Shown: positions 34,048 to 46,456 of the stretch, piece by piece
How positions within the stretch are numbered: position 1 is the first letter of the stretch
How the letters are laid out: every line of letters starts with the position of its first letter
Assembly (NCBI GenBank): GCA_037039685.1
Contig: JAWNGF010000016.1
Coordinates: forward strand, 248,001-312,000
DNA: 64,000 bases
Source of the DNA: Ceratobasidium sp. AG-K
Taxonomy: Eukaryota > Basidiomycota > Agaricomycetes > Cantharellales > Ceratobasidiaceae
Direction of reading: 5' to 3'
Notes under the pieces: generated by a model
What the model was told of the DNA's origin: nothing
Databases searched by the model: none
What the model saw: only the letters and a program-made list of their open reading frames with translations
Translations under genes and position numbers: made by a program

Positions 34048-36000
34048 ATGGCTTCCGAACCACACGTTGATGTCGACGAGGTTGTTGCCCTCTCCAAGGT
34101 GCAGACAATCGACGAGAAGCACGATATCAAACAGGCCTATTCGCACGACTCGACGTATGTGCTCTCCAATCGCTCATTTCATTTCGCTGACCTTATGTAG
34201 TGACGAGGTTATCGATGCGAGCCTTTTGCCCACCGAGGAGGAGATTCACACTCTCCGTCGTGTCTCTGACAGCATTCCTATGGTAGCATGGACCATCGTC
34301 TTTGTCGAATTCGCCGAGCGGTTCTCGTGGTACGGAACCACCGGTCCCATGACCAATTACATCCAGCAGCCTCTGCCCCGTGGTTCCGTCGCTGGTAATG
34401 TCATCTACGGAGGCAACGAAGTTGCGGGTGCTCTTGGCCGGTAAGTTGCCAATCCTGGTCACACGACCACTACTCATGCTCTCGCAGTGGTCAACGCACC
34501 TCTACCGCTCTTGCCAACTTCCGTCAATTCTGGACCTACTTTACGCCCATCATCGGTGCAATTGTCGCTGATACGTACTTCGGACGTTTCAAGGCTATCG
34601 TCGTGTTCTTCAGCATCTGCTTGGTCGGCCACATTCTCCTCGTCTTTGTCTCCATCCCCTCGGCCATTCAAAACCCCAATGGCGCCCTCGGGGGATTCAT
34701 CATTTCGCTCGTCATAATGGGTCTCGGTACAGGTGGTTTCAAGTCCAACATTTCCCCGCTCGTCGCTGAGCAGTACCGCGGCAAGTTGCACAAGCGCACT
34801 CTTCCCTCGGGAGAGACCGTGATCGTCGACCCCACGCTCACCGTGCAAAGGACCTTTTTGTACTTTTACATGATGATCAACTGCGGCTCACTCCTCTCGC
34901 TCACGACCACGTTTGCCGAGAAGCACGTCGGCTTCTGGCTCGCCTATGCACTCCCGACCTTCGTCTTCATGTTGATCCCTCCCGTCCTCGTTTGGGGTAA
35001 CAAGCACTACCACAAGACTCCCCCTCGTGGCTCCATCCTCCTCGAGTCGTGGCGCGTGTTCCGCCTGGCTGCCCGCGGCAAATGGAGCCTTAACCCGGTT
35101 ACGGTCTACAGGAACTTTAGCCACCCCGACTTTTGGCAAACCGCCAAGCCGAGCTACTACCAGGGCAAGGGAGGCGAGAGTGCTGCGGGAGCCGGAGCCG
35201 TTCCTGCTGCGATCACTTGGGACGACGAATTCGCGGACGAGGTCATGCGTGCGCTCAAGGCGTGCAAGGTCTTGTAAGTTCTATTTATAGCCAAGCCCGT
35301 CACCATCTAACCAAATTGGGACAGTGCCTTCTTCCCGCTGTACTGGATCTCGTACGACCAAATGACCTCCAACTTGACTTCGCAAGCCGCCACCATGGTC
35401 CTCAACGGCGTGCCCAACGAAATCGTCAACAACTTGAACCCCCTCTCGCTAGTCATCATGATCCCCATCATGGAGCGTGTCGTCTACCCCGGTCTCCGCC
35501 GCATGAAGATCAACTTTACGCCCATCAAGCGCATCACGTTCGGCTTCTTCCTCGCTTCCATGGCCATGGTCTACACCACCGTTATCCAATACTACATCTA
35601 TAAGAAGGGCCCATGCGGCAAGTTCGCCTCGGACTGCGACGAGCCCGCACCCCTCAACGTCTGGCTCCAAGCCCCGTCGTACATCATCATCGGTCTTTCC
35701 GAGATTTTCGCCTCGATCACCGGTCTCGAGTACGCATTCACCAAGGCTCCCGAGCGTATGAAGTCGGTCGTGACGAGTGTGTTCCTGTTCATGTCGGCCC
35801 TCGCGTCCGCCATCGAGTTTGGTCTCGTCGGTGTGAGCACAGACCCGTACCTGATGTGGATGTATGCTGGTGTTGCCATCACGAGTTTCATCGCTGGTAT
35901 CGTGTTCTGGTTTACCTTCCGTGGGCTGGACAAGGAAGAGGATGCGCTTAATATTATTGGTGCGACCGGACGAAGTGGGTTCAAGGATGAGGCCAAGTAG
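34048..36000 (+). CDS. PTR2: POT/PTR2 family proton-coupled peptide transporter
   Basis: Exons 34048-34154, 34201-34440, 34488-35273, 35325-36000; about 600 residues, twelve predicted membrane helices. Family marks: FAERFSWYGTTGP in TM1, DTYFGRFKAI after TM2, GLGTGGFKSNISPLVAEQ, and the PTR2 signature LYFYMMINCGSL. A long cytosolic loop (HYHKTPPRGS to WDDEFADEV) separates the halves, as usual for fungal PTR2. It takes up di- and tripeptides at the plasma membrane with protons. ATG 34048 has a good context (ACCATGG) and follows a pyrimidine-rich leader. Codon use is strongly C-ending, unlike neighbours, suggesting high expression. Confidence 0.95.
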
Positions 36001-36366
36001 GGTTTTGGGTTGGGTTTTATGTTGTGATGTTTTTTTGTACGTTTTGTAATGAATTTTTTACCCCTCGGTGTGTTGGTGTGACTATGATGTGGGTGTTGGT
36101 TGCGAGCTTGGAGTCGAGCATTATCACCCCAAGAAGCAGAATACGGAACGTCTAGTACGGAGCAGATAATATACTCCCAGCCTTTACCTTAGGGGATTTC
36201 ACTGGAGGTTTGTACGACCGTGCAGACGCCTCGCGGAACGCCCTATTATCAAGCTCTGTCGAAATTATTCCCATTGTCAGCACGGTGTCTCGTAATTAAT
36301 TCGAACGAGTGCTTTTGATTCCCTCACGTTGTCCCATGTCCTTTATTTTACTCGAATTATCACCAA

Positions 36367-36830
36367 GCGAGATTGGAAATCGGGCGGACCGCCATGGCCC
36401 GCCATGTCATCTCTGCGACGCACCGCAGTAACCAAGACATATCACCGTGTGGGCTAGACGGGCTGAATTCTTGTGATCTAAACACCGAGAACTCATAGTC
36501 CAAAGCGCTGACCGTGACCGCTTTCAGCTACATTTTCACTGAACCGTATCTGTCATCTGTGCGCAAGAGCCGGTGTCGATTCAGGTCCTCACTGAGTTGG
36601 CAGGACTGGATGGTGAACGCCAGACGCTGGTGGCTCTGAAGCCTTTACGAGTCGTGCTACATTGTTCGGAGACGACAGGACTGGTGTCGACACTCCATGC
36701 ATCCTTTCCCGACTTTATGTTCGACGAGTCCCGCTCTCAGGCATATTTCTGCGACCTGGCCTCACACAACGCGCAACTTGCACAACGATGCTTCATGGTG
36801 ATGGAGTCGACATCTGGGAGGGATTTGTGG
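36367..36830 (+). pseudogene. Truncated upstream duplicate of the NLR gene
   Basis: Bases 36367-36440 repeat the NLR 5' flank (37752-37820), and after a short gap 36550-36800 repeats the region C-terminal to the NACHT core (40170-40420: SIQVLTELAGL, TLHASFPDFMFDESRSQAYF). Everything between these two blocks is absent, and the reading frame decays after CFMVMES. So this is a partial, internally deleted copy, not an independent gene. Confidence 0.8.
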
Positions 36831-38069
36831 TTTCAAGGAATCGCCATCTTGTTGGAGGCATTGAGCATATGTCTGTTGGTGGGTCGTTCGAGTCCAATGC
36901 TGATGGGTGAAGTGTTCAAAATGCGGGTCCCTTCGGGGATTTTGATCTAGGCATTCGAGCGCCCAATCTTCTGTACAGGGTGATGAGTGAGGAGCAGCAA
37001 GGAGACCACAGAGTGGTCGGAACGGGCCCTGTAGAAATCATCTCCGAGTGATGATCGACGTCGACACAAACAACGGTAATCATGACACCACCGTTCCGAG
37101 GCTCGGCCCAGACGATCTCCGTCATAGCTAGCTACTCGGAGCCGACCGAGGTGGCGCGCTTAGCCGGTCAGGCAGACAAAAGCTTGCGCCGGGATAGCTT
37201 CGAACGCACGACACGCCGCCTTGCCTGTTTCCGACGGTGGGAGACGGTGAGTAAGGCGGATGAGGGTCAAGCGAAAGCGGGAATGGGAAATGCAGCACCA
37301 TGTCATCATAGGTAGTGCAAACCTGGAAAACACGTACACGCCGGATATGAGAACGTTTGTTATCCCCACCCGTTCCCCGCCTTGCAGGTCCAAATGAGAT
37401 TAGAGCCTACGCCCAGTGGGGTGCCCTCCCGGCGACTGTCGTGACCTCTACGTGTACTCGTAGAACCTAGCAATGAGAAAACGGAGGTCTCGGTCCCCGA
37501 CGTGGCTTCAATGCCGCCCTTATGTTTGCAGGCGACCCCTGTTGGTACTCGCTTGTTGGTGCGTCGTCCACGCTTGGTACGAAGTGTCTGCGTCCGGTGT
37601 AAGTCGTCTTTGAGAAGGTTGAAAAGTTCATAGAGTAGGGATCGAGATATATGGTGTGCGGACGAGGTAGGTAGACTTACGATAGCGATGAAAGGACGCA
37701 TCAAGTTCAGAGCCGTGATCGAAGTCGGTCGTTGCCACAGAGGCCGATCACGCGAGATTGGAAATCGGCTGGACCGACCGGCCATAGTCATCTCCGCGAC
37801 GCAGCGCAGTAACCAAGACAGTTAAGCCTGTTCGCCCATAACGAATGGCGGAAATATGAAGATCGGCCCTAGTGCCGATTGTTGGAAGAGGTTCATATAA
37901 TTGTGGTGTTGTAGATGACACAGAAACTACACCACGTGCCGATTGCAATCGTGCATCAACCATCACAAGGGAACGACCATGATTAGCGCTCGAATGCTCT
38001 ACACGCGTGCAAGCGTGGCAGACTGAATAAGAGGGAAAACGGAGGCCCCATCTGCTAACAACGACGACG
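36831..38069. other. NLR upstream region
   Basis: No gene recognised. Holds the second copy of the duplicated flank (37752-37820) and presumably the NLR promoter. Short ORFs only. Confidence 0.4.
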
Positions 38070-41000
38070 ATGGGATCCTTCCTCTCGAAACCCGAGTCTA
38101 GCACTAGCAGGTTCTTCCGCAAGGGAATCGACAAGATCTTTAGGCGCAAAACAGCCGGACCAACAACACTGCCAGTGTCGGGCACGCCGCCACCTCAGCA
38201 CCCCGCGCCCAGCTCAAACGCCAATAAGGCACTACAGCCTGCGCCCGTGCCCACGCCCATACCTACTGCGCCTGCATCGGCCCCTGGACCCACCTCCGGG
38301 CCAAATGAACCAACCCCCGAGCCCGCGCCTAGCCCTAGCGCCAATGTCGCACCGACGCTTTCGCCCCCGTCCGTATCTGCGACCGTGCCTGTTGCGTCCG
38401 AGTCCAACCCCACGCATGTAGCTACACCCGAGCCCACGTTGGATGCCTCGAATCACATACCGCCCAGGCCTATATCAACCGCGGCGCTAAAACCCACACC
38501 CACTCCCAAATCCCCGACCACCGGGGTATGGGCTACGCTTGAAGCCTCACTCCGCGTCTTGCACAAAAGCACAGAGGTTTTCCCTCCAGTCCAATCTACG
38601 GTTGGCCTGTTGATTACATGCCTCGACCTCATGCAGGTATGCGCCTTTCATTGTTATAAGTGTGTGTGCCGTGAATAACAATGGCTGCAAACAGCAAATG
38701 GCCAAGAATCACGACGACCGCGAAGAGTTGGCGGCAGAACTCACGACACTATCAAACTCGATGGCACAGCACTTGACACAGTCGAGTCCCACCCAAATGA
38801 CAGATGCTGTTGCTAACTTCGTACAGTAAGCCCGACCATTCGTTCACTCACATCCTACTAATGTTCCATGCAGAGGATTGGACGAACAATTGAAGATGAT
38901 GGAGAGTGGACGAGACAGAGGAGCTGGGTGGAGGTTACTGGAAGCGAACGCTCGCGAGGAGCAATTAAGCAGATGCTATCGCCGGATTGGATCGTTATTT
39001 CGACAACTTCAGGTACGCATAACGCAAGTGCTGGAACGTGTTTTCATCGCTTCCCAGGCCGACGCACAGCTCAGCATTTGGAGCATCGTCAATGAACAGA
39101 AGGAGGTAGGTTGGACAGCAAGGTATTGTCGTCGTTCTGAATAATTTCTGCGTAGATCGCTCAGCTGGATCGACAAGACCGTCAGCGGGATCAACAAAAC
39201 CAACAACTGGATCGACTGAACCCTGTCCACAAAGCCAAGTATGACTCAGATTTATCTACTTCCATCAACCGACGCAACTGCACTGCCAACACCCGTACCG
39301 CCATCTTATCTGGTCTGAACGACTGGTCACGCGATCCTTCTGAGGCAGACATCTACTGGATGAACGGCATGGCCGGGACAGGCAAAACCACCATCGCATG
39401 CACGTTTGCCGAGTCGCTGGGACGGCGAAAACAATTGGCGGCTAGCTTTTTTTGTACTCGGACCACACCCGAATGCCGTGCAGTCACCCGAATTATCCCC
39501 ACGATCGCGTACCAGCTTGCGCAATCCTCCATTCTATTCCGATCTGCACTGTGCGAATCACTCCAAGCCGACCGAGATGTCAGTTCAGCCAACATCACGA
39601 AGCAGTTCAACCAGCTTCTAAAGGAGCCGTTACACAGGGTCCGGGAGGCAATGCCGAGCAATCTCGTGGTGGTGGTCGACGCCCTGGATGAATGCACCAA
39701 CATGTGCGAGGTCGAGCTGTTGCTCGCTACGATGCTGAAGAACGCTACGGATCTGCCGATCAAATTCTTTATCACAAGCCGTCCCGAGCCGGAGGTCTAC
39801 AATCGAATGCAGGCGCGCAGCCACGGCCACACCTCGTTGCACCTTCACGATGTTGAAAAGTCGCTGGTGCAGGCAGACATTCAGCTGTACCTGCAGGCTG
39901 AGCTTGAATCGATATCGCCAACCCCTGATCAAATCCGGGAACTCACGCGACGATCAGGAGCATTGTTCATTTACGCAGCTACCATTGTGCGCTACATACA
40001 ATCACGCAACCCACTCGACCGCCTTGAGTCCGTACTGTTAGCGAGCCCCAAAACAACCAAACAGCATGCCACTATCGACGCGCTATATGCGACTATTCTT
40101 AATGCAGCGATCAACGACGAGAGCCTAGAGAATGAGGAGGCTGAAAACATACGTCAAGTACTGCGAGCTGTCATCTGTGCGCAAGAGCCGGTGTCGATTC
40201 AGGTCCTCACTGAGTTGGCAGGACTGAATGGCGAACGCCAGACGCTGGGGGCTCTGGAGCCTTTACGAGCCGTGCTACATCATTCGAGGACGACAGGACT
40301 CGTATCGACACTCCATGCATCCTTTCCCGACTTTATGTTCGACGAGTCCCGCTCTCAGGCATATTTCTGCGATCTGGTCTCCCACAACGCGCAGCTTGCG
40401 CGTCGATGCTTCATGGTGATGGATTCGAAACTGCGGTTCAACATTTGCGATCTAGAGTCATCGTTTGTTCCAGATGATCAGGTGGAGCGCTTGGAGGAGC
40501 GCGTGAAGCAAAAGATACCTCCCGAGCTGTGTTATGCGTGTCGGTACTGGGTTGATCACCTGCGGCAAACTGGCTACTCGGACGGCTTGCGTGCCATGTT
40601 GGACGAGTTTCTGTCGAGCCGGCTACTGTTCTGGATGGAAGTGATGAACCTGAAGCACGAGATGGGCATGGGAGTAGAAATCCTGACCAAGGCCAAGTCG
40701 TGGTTACCAGTGAGCGAAACAATAACAAATAGGTGCACGATGAGCTGACTAGGATTGACTGTTGCAGATTGGCGGCGAATCGGGGGATGATGCCAGGCGT
40801 ATCGAGGACTGCCGTAACTTTGCTACTGGCTTTGCAGGCCATCCGGTCTCACAATCCACAGCCCATATCTACATCTCCGCCCTCCCATTCTGCGCCAAAT
40901 CGAGCTTCGTGTACAAGCAGTACTATGGGAAGACAAGGGGGCTAGTCAAAGTGACCGGGAGCGCAATGAAAAAAAGAGAGCTAGGAGCATTAGCAAGCTG

Positions 41001-43048
41001 GAAAGCCAGATCCCGGGTGCAGTCTCTTGCGTACTCGCGTGATGCTAGTCATGTTGTATATGGATGCAGCGATTGGACGCTTGCCATACGGAACGCAAAT
41101 GATGGCACACTCGTCGCCGGTCCGCTCGAGGGTCACACTGGCTCGGTCAAGTCAGTTGCATACTCGCCCGACGGCACTCGCATCGTCTCTGGCTCTGATG
41201 ATAGCACCATTCGAGTATGGAACGCAACGGATGGCACACTCGTCGCCGGTCCGCTCGAGGGTCACACTGGCTCGGTCAAGTCAGTTGCATACTCGCCCGA
41301 CGGCACTCGCATCGTCTCTGGCTCTTCAGATAGGACCATTCGAGTATGGAACGCAACGGATGGCACACTCGTCGCCGGTCCGCTCGAGGGTCACACTGGC
41401 TGGGTCAAGTCAGTTGCATACTCGCCCGACGGCACTCGCATCGTCTCTGGCTCTGATGATAGGACCATTCGAGTATGGAACGCAACGGATGGCACACTCG
41501 TCGCCGGTCCGCTCGAGGGTCACACTGGCTCGGTCAAGTCAGTTGCATACTCGCCCGACGGCACTCGCATCGTCTCTGGCTCTGATGATAGGACCATTCG
41601 AGTATGGAACGCAACGGATGGCACACTCGTCGCCGGTCCGCTCGAGGGTCACACTGGCTGGGTCAACTCAGTTGCATACTCGCCCGACGGCACTCGCATC
41701 GTCTCTGGCTCTGATGATAGCACCATTCGAGTATGGAACGCAACGGATGGCACACTCGTCGCCGGTCCGCTCGAGGGTCACACTGGCTGGGTCAAACTCA
41801 GTTGCATACTCGCCCGACGGCACTCGCATCGTCTCTGGCTCTGATGATAGCACCATTCGAGTATGGAACGCAACGGATGGCACACTCGTCGCCGGTCCGC
41901 TCGAGGGTCACACTGGCTGGGTCAACTCAGTTGCATACTCGCCCGACGGCACTCGCATCGTCTCTGGCTCTTCAGATAGGACCATTCGAGTATGGAACGC
42001 AACGGATGGCACACTCGTCGCCGGTCCGCTCGAGGGTCACACTGGCTGGGTCAAGTCAGTTGCATACTCGCCCGACGGCACTCGCATCGTCTCTGGCTCT
42101 GATGATAGGACCATTCGAGTATGGAACGCAACGGATGGCACACTCGTCGCCGGTCCGCTCGAGGGTCACACTCACTGGGTCAAGTCAGTTGCATACTCGC
42201 CCGACGGCACTCGCATCGTCTCTGGCTCTGATGATAGGACCATTCGAGTACGGAACGCAACGGATGGCACACTCGTCGCCGGTCCGCTCGAGGGTCACAC
42301 TGGCTCGGTCAAGTCAGTTGCATACTCGCCCGACGGCACTCGCATCGTCTCTGGCTCTGATGATAGGACCATTCGAGTATGGAACGCAACGGACGGCACA
42401 CTCGTCGCCGGTCCGCTCGAGGGTCACACTGGCTCGGTCAAGTCAGTTGCATACTCGCCCGACGGCACTCGCATCGTCTCTGGCTCTGATGATAGGACCA
42501 TTCGAGTATGGAACGCAACGGATGGCACACTCGTCGCCGGTCCGCTCGAGGGTCACACTGACTCGGTCAACTCAGTTGCACACTCGCCCGACGGCACTCG
42601 CATCGTCTCTGGCTCTGATGATAGGACCATTCGAGTATGGAACGCAACGGATGGCACACTCGTCGCCGGTCCGCTCGAGGGTCACACTGACTCGGTCAGC
42701 TCAGTTGCATACTCGCCCGACGGCACTCGCATCGTCTCTGGCTCTTCAGATAGGACCATTCGAGTATGGAACGCAACGAACGACAATCTCATCGCCGATT
42801 CAGCCGGCGGTCTCACCGATCCAGTCGTGTCAGCGGCGTCTCGGCCCGAGGATGGATGGGTAACCACCTCAAATTCTTCTTTACTCTTTTGGATCCCACA
42901 TGAGCTACGATTTGCATCTCTATCACCTTCTTTGCGGTGTCATTTAGCTATTGGTCCGCCTGGGGCTTTGGCCTATGATTTTAGCAACCTTGTTCTTGGC
43001 AAGCGTTGGGTGCAGTGCTTCCCACATAATCAACTTCCTCCCGCTTAG
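38070..43048 (+). CDS. NACHT-WD40 NLR (HET-E/HET-D type), frameshifted in the WD array
   Basis: Exons about 38070-38636, 38695-38825, 38874-39105, 39156-40709 and 40768-43048. N-terminus MGSFLSKP fits the N-myristoylation pattern and is followed by basic residues (FRKGIDKIFRRK), then a Pro-rich linker and a helical domain. The NACHT core has Walker A GMAGTGKTT (near 39375), Walker B LVVVVDALDEC (near 39670) and FFITSRPE. Then one degenerate and 13 nearly identical 43-residue WD40 repeats (129-bp unit, 41101-42779), and a unique tail ending 43048. One extra A in repeat 6 (AAA at 41794-41796) shifts the frame: the first part ends at 41844, the rest is open in the next frame. These proteins act in fungal self/non-self recognition and programmed cell death. 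14 blades would make two propellers. Confidence 0.9.
41101..42779 (+). repeat. Tandem 129-bp WD40-coding repeats, 13 copies
   Basis: Unit starts are spaced exactly 129 bp (41101, 41230, 41359 and so on) except for one 130-bp unit. Copies are almost identical in DNA, synonymous sites included, so they are being homogenised. Variation is confined to a few codons: the residues after HT (G, H or D; S or W), the one after V (K, N or S) and the SGS-following triplet (DDS, DDR, SDR). Near-identical repeats are also a likely place for assembly error. Confidence 0.95.
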
Positions 43049-43313
43049 TGCCATCATCTATGTTCGCCCCTCATGTTTGTAACTGCTACCAATATCTGTA
43101 ATCTCTTCTTACCCTGTTTCACTCGGCTCACAGTGTAGGGCTATATTGCATTCGAGTTTGGAGTAGTTTTGTTGGTGGAATATGGAGTATCCTACATGAT
43201 TTGTTACATTAACGCCTAGCAAAATGTAGTATCGAGTGTGTTCGTGAAATATATATACATATATCCGCAACCTAAGCAGCGTTTACAGTCTACTATTATT
43301 GGTGGCAACCGCC

Positions 43314-44778
43314 TCAAAGATGATCCTTTCCTCCCTCCCACTTAGTTGCCTCTTCCTTTGCTTTTTCCCATAGCGCCACACGCTCCATCGCGCTATCGAC
43401 CAACCACTCTGTCTTGAGTCCTCCCGTTCCGCCAGCAATGTCCGAGGGGTTGTCTTTGGTCTGGATCACAATGGGAGGCTGGACCGAATAGATCTTGATG
43501 AGCTCGTGAAACCCAAGATGGATGAATGTATGATCTGCCAAAACTCTAGTCAGGAAGGACAAGGATGAGAGGAGAGCGGTGTACCAATAGGCCGCGAATA
43601 AGCGAAATGCTCGCTGCGAAGGAAGCGAACTAGCTTCCGCGCACCACGTTGTGAAATCGCATAAGCATGCGTGCACATCGTGTGTGTCGAACGATGGAGG
43701 GCGGGAGTGTGCTCGAGTTTGGGATAGTTCCATTCATGGGATTGACAATGTCCTATGTAAACCTTCAGTCGGAAGTTATCGCTGGTGAAGCGAGGAGGCT
43801 CACCAATCATAACCACATCCCAGTCGGGTGGGAGTGCGGGCCACATTTCGCGAAGCCGCTTTTCGAGGTCAAACTCCATGTCCACGTCGTCTTCTAGTAC
43901 GATGACTACATCGTCCTTTCCATCTGCGACCGAGCGCATAACTTGATAGTGCGAGTACCAGCAGCTGACCATTGCGAGCTCGAGGGGATAAGGACGGGAG
44001 AGGTTGAAGCCGGCCATCATGGTGAGTTTTGGTCTAGCATTAACGCATGAGTTGAGAGGTTCAAGCGATCACTGTTGGGATACGCACCTTGTGTCTGGAT
44101 CTGGAATTGCAGGGAGGGGAGGCAGAGAATTGTATCGTGGGTCGTCGTGCGCGGACCAAATATCAGCATGCTCGACGCCTTTGCGCAAGTCAGATATATT
44201 GCAATCCGACAGACAATCGACACACCGATAGATGTAGTAGGCACGTCCCCCCCTAGCATCCTTTCTACCTCCTCTGTCCACTGGAAGTTTAACTCGGGCA
44301 CGACATTCTCGACGCCTTTCCTGCTCTCCTCCCGAGTCCACCTCACACGCTCGCGAATTTCGGTGATTAGCGGATCGGACAGGTCGATTGCATTCGACCA
44401 TTCAAACTCCAGCCCCATGGCGCGTTGAAGTCGTTCCATATGAGCGCGTCGGTCGGCCCGTCGCTCCAGCCCAATCACGACTATCCGAGACGCGACGCCA
44501 AGATGCGGATCAGCATCCTGAGACGGCTTGAACCTGTCCAACAGCGCGAGTCGCTGCCTGTATGGTGACGCGTTCGCTAATGAGGGATTGGACGCGTGCA
44601 GGGACGCCAGCTGAACATCTGTCAGCTCGAGAATCGTCTGAGGTGTCAACGGGCCGGTCTGAGCGTGCCAGAAAGTGGGCCGGAAGTGTGGGACGTGTTC
44701 AGGTCCGAGCAGGATGTACAGAGTGACCATAAATATGATCACTCCTATCGCCACTGGCGTCGTGCGATGGCCGACCAT
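43314..44778 (-). CDS. Glycosyltransferase family 25, type II membrane protein
   Basis: Start ATG 44778 gives a short cytosolic tail and one membrane anchor (AIGVIIFMVTLYILLG), the layout of a Golgi transferase. The GT25 parts are RIVVIGLERRADRRAHMERL (nucleotide-sugar fold start), FEWSNAIDLSD, the acidic motif VIVLEDDVDMEF (near 43900), DWDVVMIG, then HAYAISQRGARKLVRFL and the C-terminal QTKDNPSDI. Five or six exons. GT25 enzymes transfer galactose or glucose residues; in fungi their acceptors are largely unknown. It diverges from the ADP-ribosylglycohydrolase gene with 124 bp between the start codons. No defect seen. Confidence 0.87.
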
Positions 44779-44902
44779 GGTCGCAGAAAAACTCAAGGCT
44801 CAATGCTGGCGCCTGATAGAGTTGTTTGATCGACCGCGGGGCAAACAGGAACAATCTGACATATATTTGAATTGAAACTTGGACTCGGTCTCGGCCACCA
44901 CT
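44779..44902. promoter_or_regulatory. Shared divergent promoter
   Basis: Only 124 bp separate the start codons of the GT25 (minus) and ADP-ribosylglycohydrolase (plus) genes, so the interval must hold both 5' UTRs and promoters. It contains ACATATATTTG at 44858-44868 as a TATA-like candidate. Confidence 0.5.
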
Positions 44903-46456
44903 ATGTCCGTCGAGGCCAAGATGCTCGGAGCCGTCCTGGGTGGCGCGCTCGGTGACGCTATCGGCCTGTTTACAGAGTTTCTTCCGCGCTGGCACGTAGC
45001 CAAACTGTATGGACCCAATCCGTCGTTTTCGCTCCAAGATCCGCTCCCAGAGTCACGTCCACCCAACGTCGTTGGTATATCTCCAGACCGGCATAGATCT
45101 GCATTTGAGACCTCTGGATGGACCGACGATACCGACCAGTCTCTGTTGATTCTACTTTCGTTCCTGGCTAGTGGCGGTACTCGAGTCGACGCTCGTGACT
45201 TTGCCCTTCGTCTCAAGTTCTGGGTAACCAACGGACTGAGGTGCTTAGATCGTCTTCCGCTTGGACTGGGTCGAACAGTTGGGAATGTCGTTCGCGACAA
45301 GGAGTTCGAGAGGGACCCCATTGGCACAGCCGTCAAGTACACGCCAAATGCACCTCAGAGCACCTATCCTAACCCCCCTTGCGCAGATACTGGGAGGCCA
45401 CCAACAGATATGTGGCAGCTAATGGGGCGGTTATGAGGACAGCCATGGTCGGGGTCGTGTTGCACCAGGATGGCGACGAGCAGAATGGCGTGGATAGAGC
45501 CATGGACGCGGCTGTGCAGGTCGCAGCCACGACTCATCCCGATCCTAGGTTCGTCGACGTGCCCGAGAACATGAGAACGAGCTAATACTCGCCCCTTCAG
45601 ATGCCTAGTCTCGTGCGCCATCGTAACTGGCCTTGTGGCTGCTGTGAGTTTATCGTCTACCCATTCGTTCTCTCGCTTAATAGCAATTAGACCATTCGAG
45701 GGGAACTGAGCAACCAAGAAGACTTTGATCGCATTATCCAGCGCGCCATCGACTTTATTCAAAATCCCCCATCCAATCCCGCCAGTGCCGCACACGTTCC
45801 AGTACCCTTGAGTCAGGAGCAACTCGAAGATCTGAAGAAGCACGTTTATGCCAAGAGTCTAGACGAGTTGGAGTTGGACGACCGACAGTGGGTAGCTTTC
45901 TCTTCTGCCTGACAACGCGCTAATGCACCCTAGAAAAATCGGGTATACGTTCAAATGTCTCGGAGCCGGGACTTGGGCTCTTCGTCAAGCCTTGTCCGCG
46001 CCCGAGTCCAGTCGATCTGGTCTATTCGAAAGGTGTATAACGGATATCACGATGCAAGGTGGAGATGCAGATACGTACGTCTCTCCTTCCCCACTACTCT
46101 CCACCTATTCATACTAATTCCTAAACAGAAACGCCACCGTAGCTGGGTCCCTCCTAGGAGCATACCTTACGCAAACTGGCCTTCCGACACACTGGGTAAA
46201 TCACCTCCGTGACCACCAATGGCTAATCGAGAAAACCCGAGCCGCAGAGAAATTGATTTCGCACTCGGGGGCATATGGCCCCGCGCTGGATCCAGACGTC
46301 AGGATTGACGGAGGCAAAGGCGCGTTTGAAGAGGAAGAGTTGAAGAGGCGGTTCGATGTGTTGATGTGTGAGGTTGGGAAAAAGGTGAATGATGGGATTG
46401 AGTTGAAGTTGCAGGCTGAGAAGAAGGCAAAGGATGATGGGTGTGTTGTTTGTTGA
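44903..46456 (+). CDS. ADP-ribosylglycohydrolase (ARH/DraG family)
   Basis: Start ATG 44903. The N-terminal motif GAVLGGALGDAIG and the metal-binding GWTDDTDQSLLIL are the first signatures of the family; later come NGAVMRTAMVGV, the cysteine-containing CLVSCAIVTGLVAA and the second metal site ITMQGGDADTNATVAGSLLGAYL. Five or so introns. These enzymes hydrolyse ADP-ribose from proteins or related compounds using two Mg ions; all the Asp/Thr ligands I can place are present. The C-terminus is charged and ends GCVVC, a twin-cysteine end that could be lipidated, which is unusual for the family. Role in this fungus is inferred. Confidence 0.9.

Noticed and set aside
39013..39057. Possible 45-bp intron in the NLR
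   Set aside because: It has GT..AG ends but is open, in frame and codes for a plausible helix, so I keep it as exon; RNA data would decide.
41101..42779. CRISPR-like regular repeats
   Set aside because: Units are coding, contiguous without spacers, and the organism is a eukaryote.
41027..43048. Long alternative-frame ORFs over the WD40 array (repeats of TQRMAHSSPVRSRVTL type)
   Set aside because: They are frame shadows of a 129-bp unit with a length divisible by three; only the WD40 frame shows a known fold.
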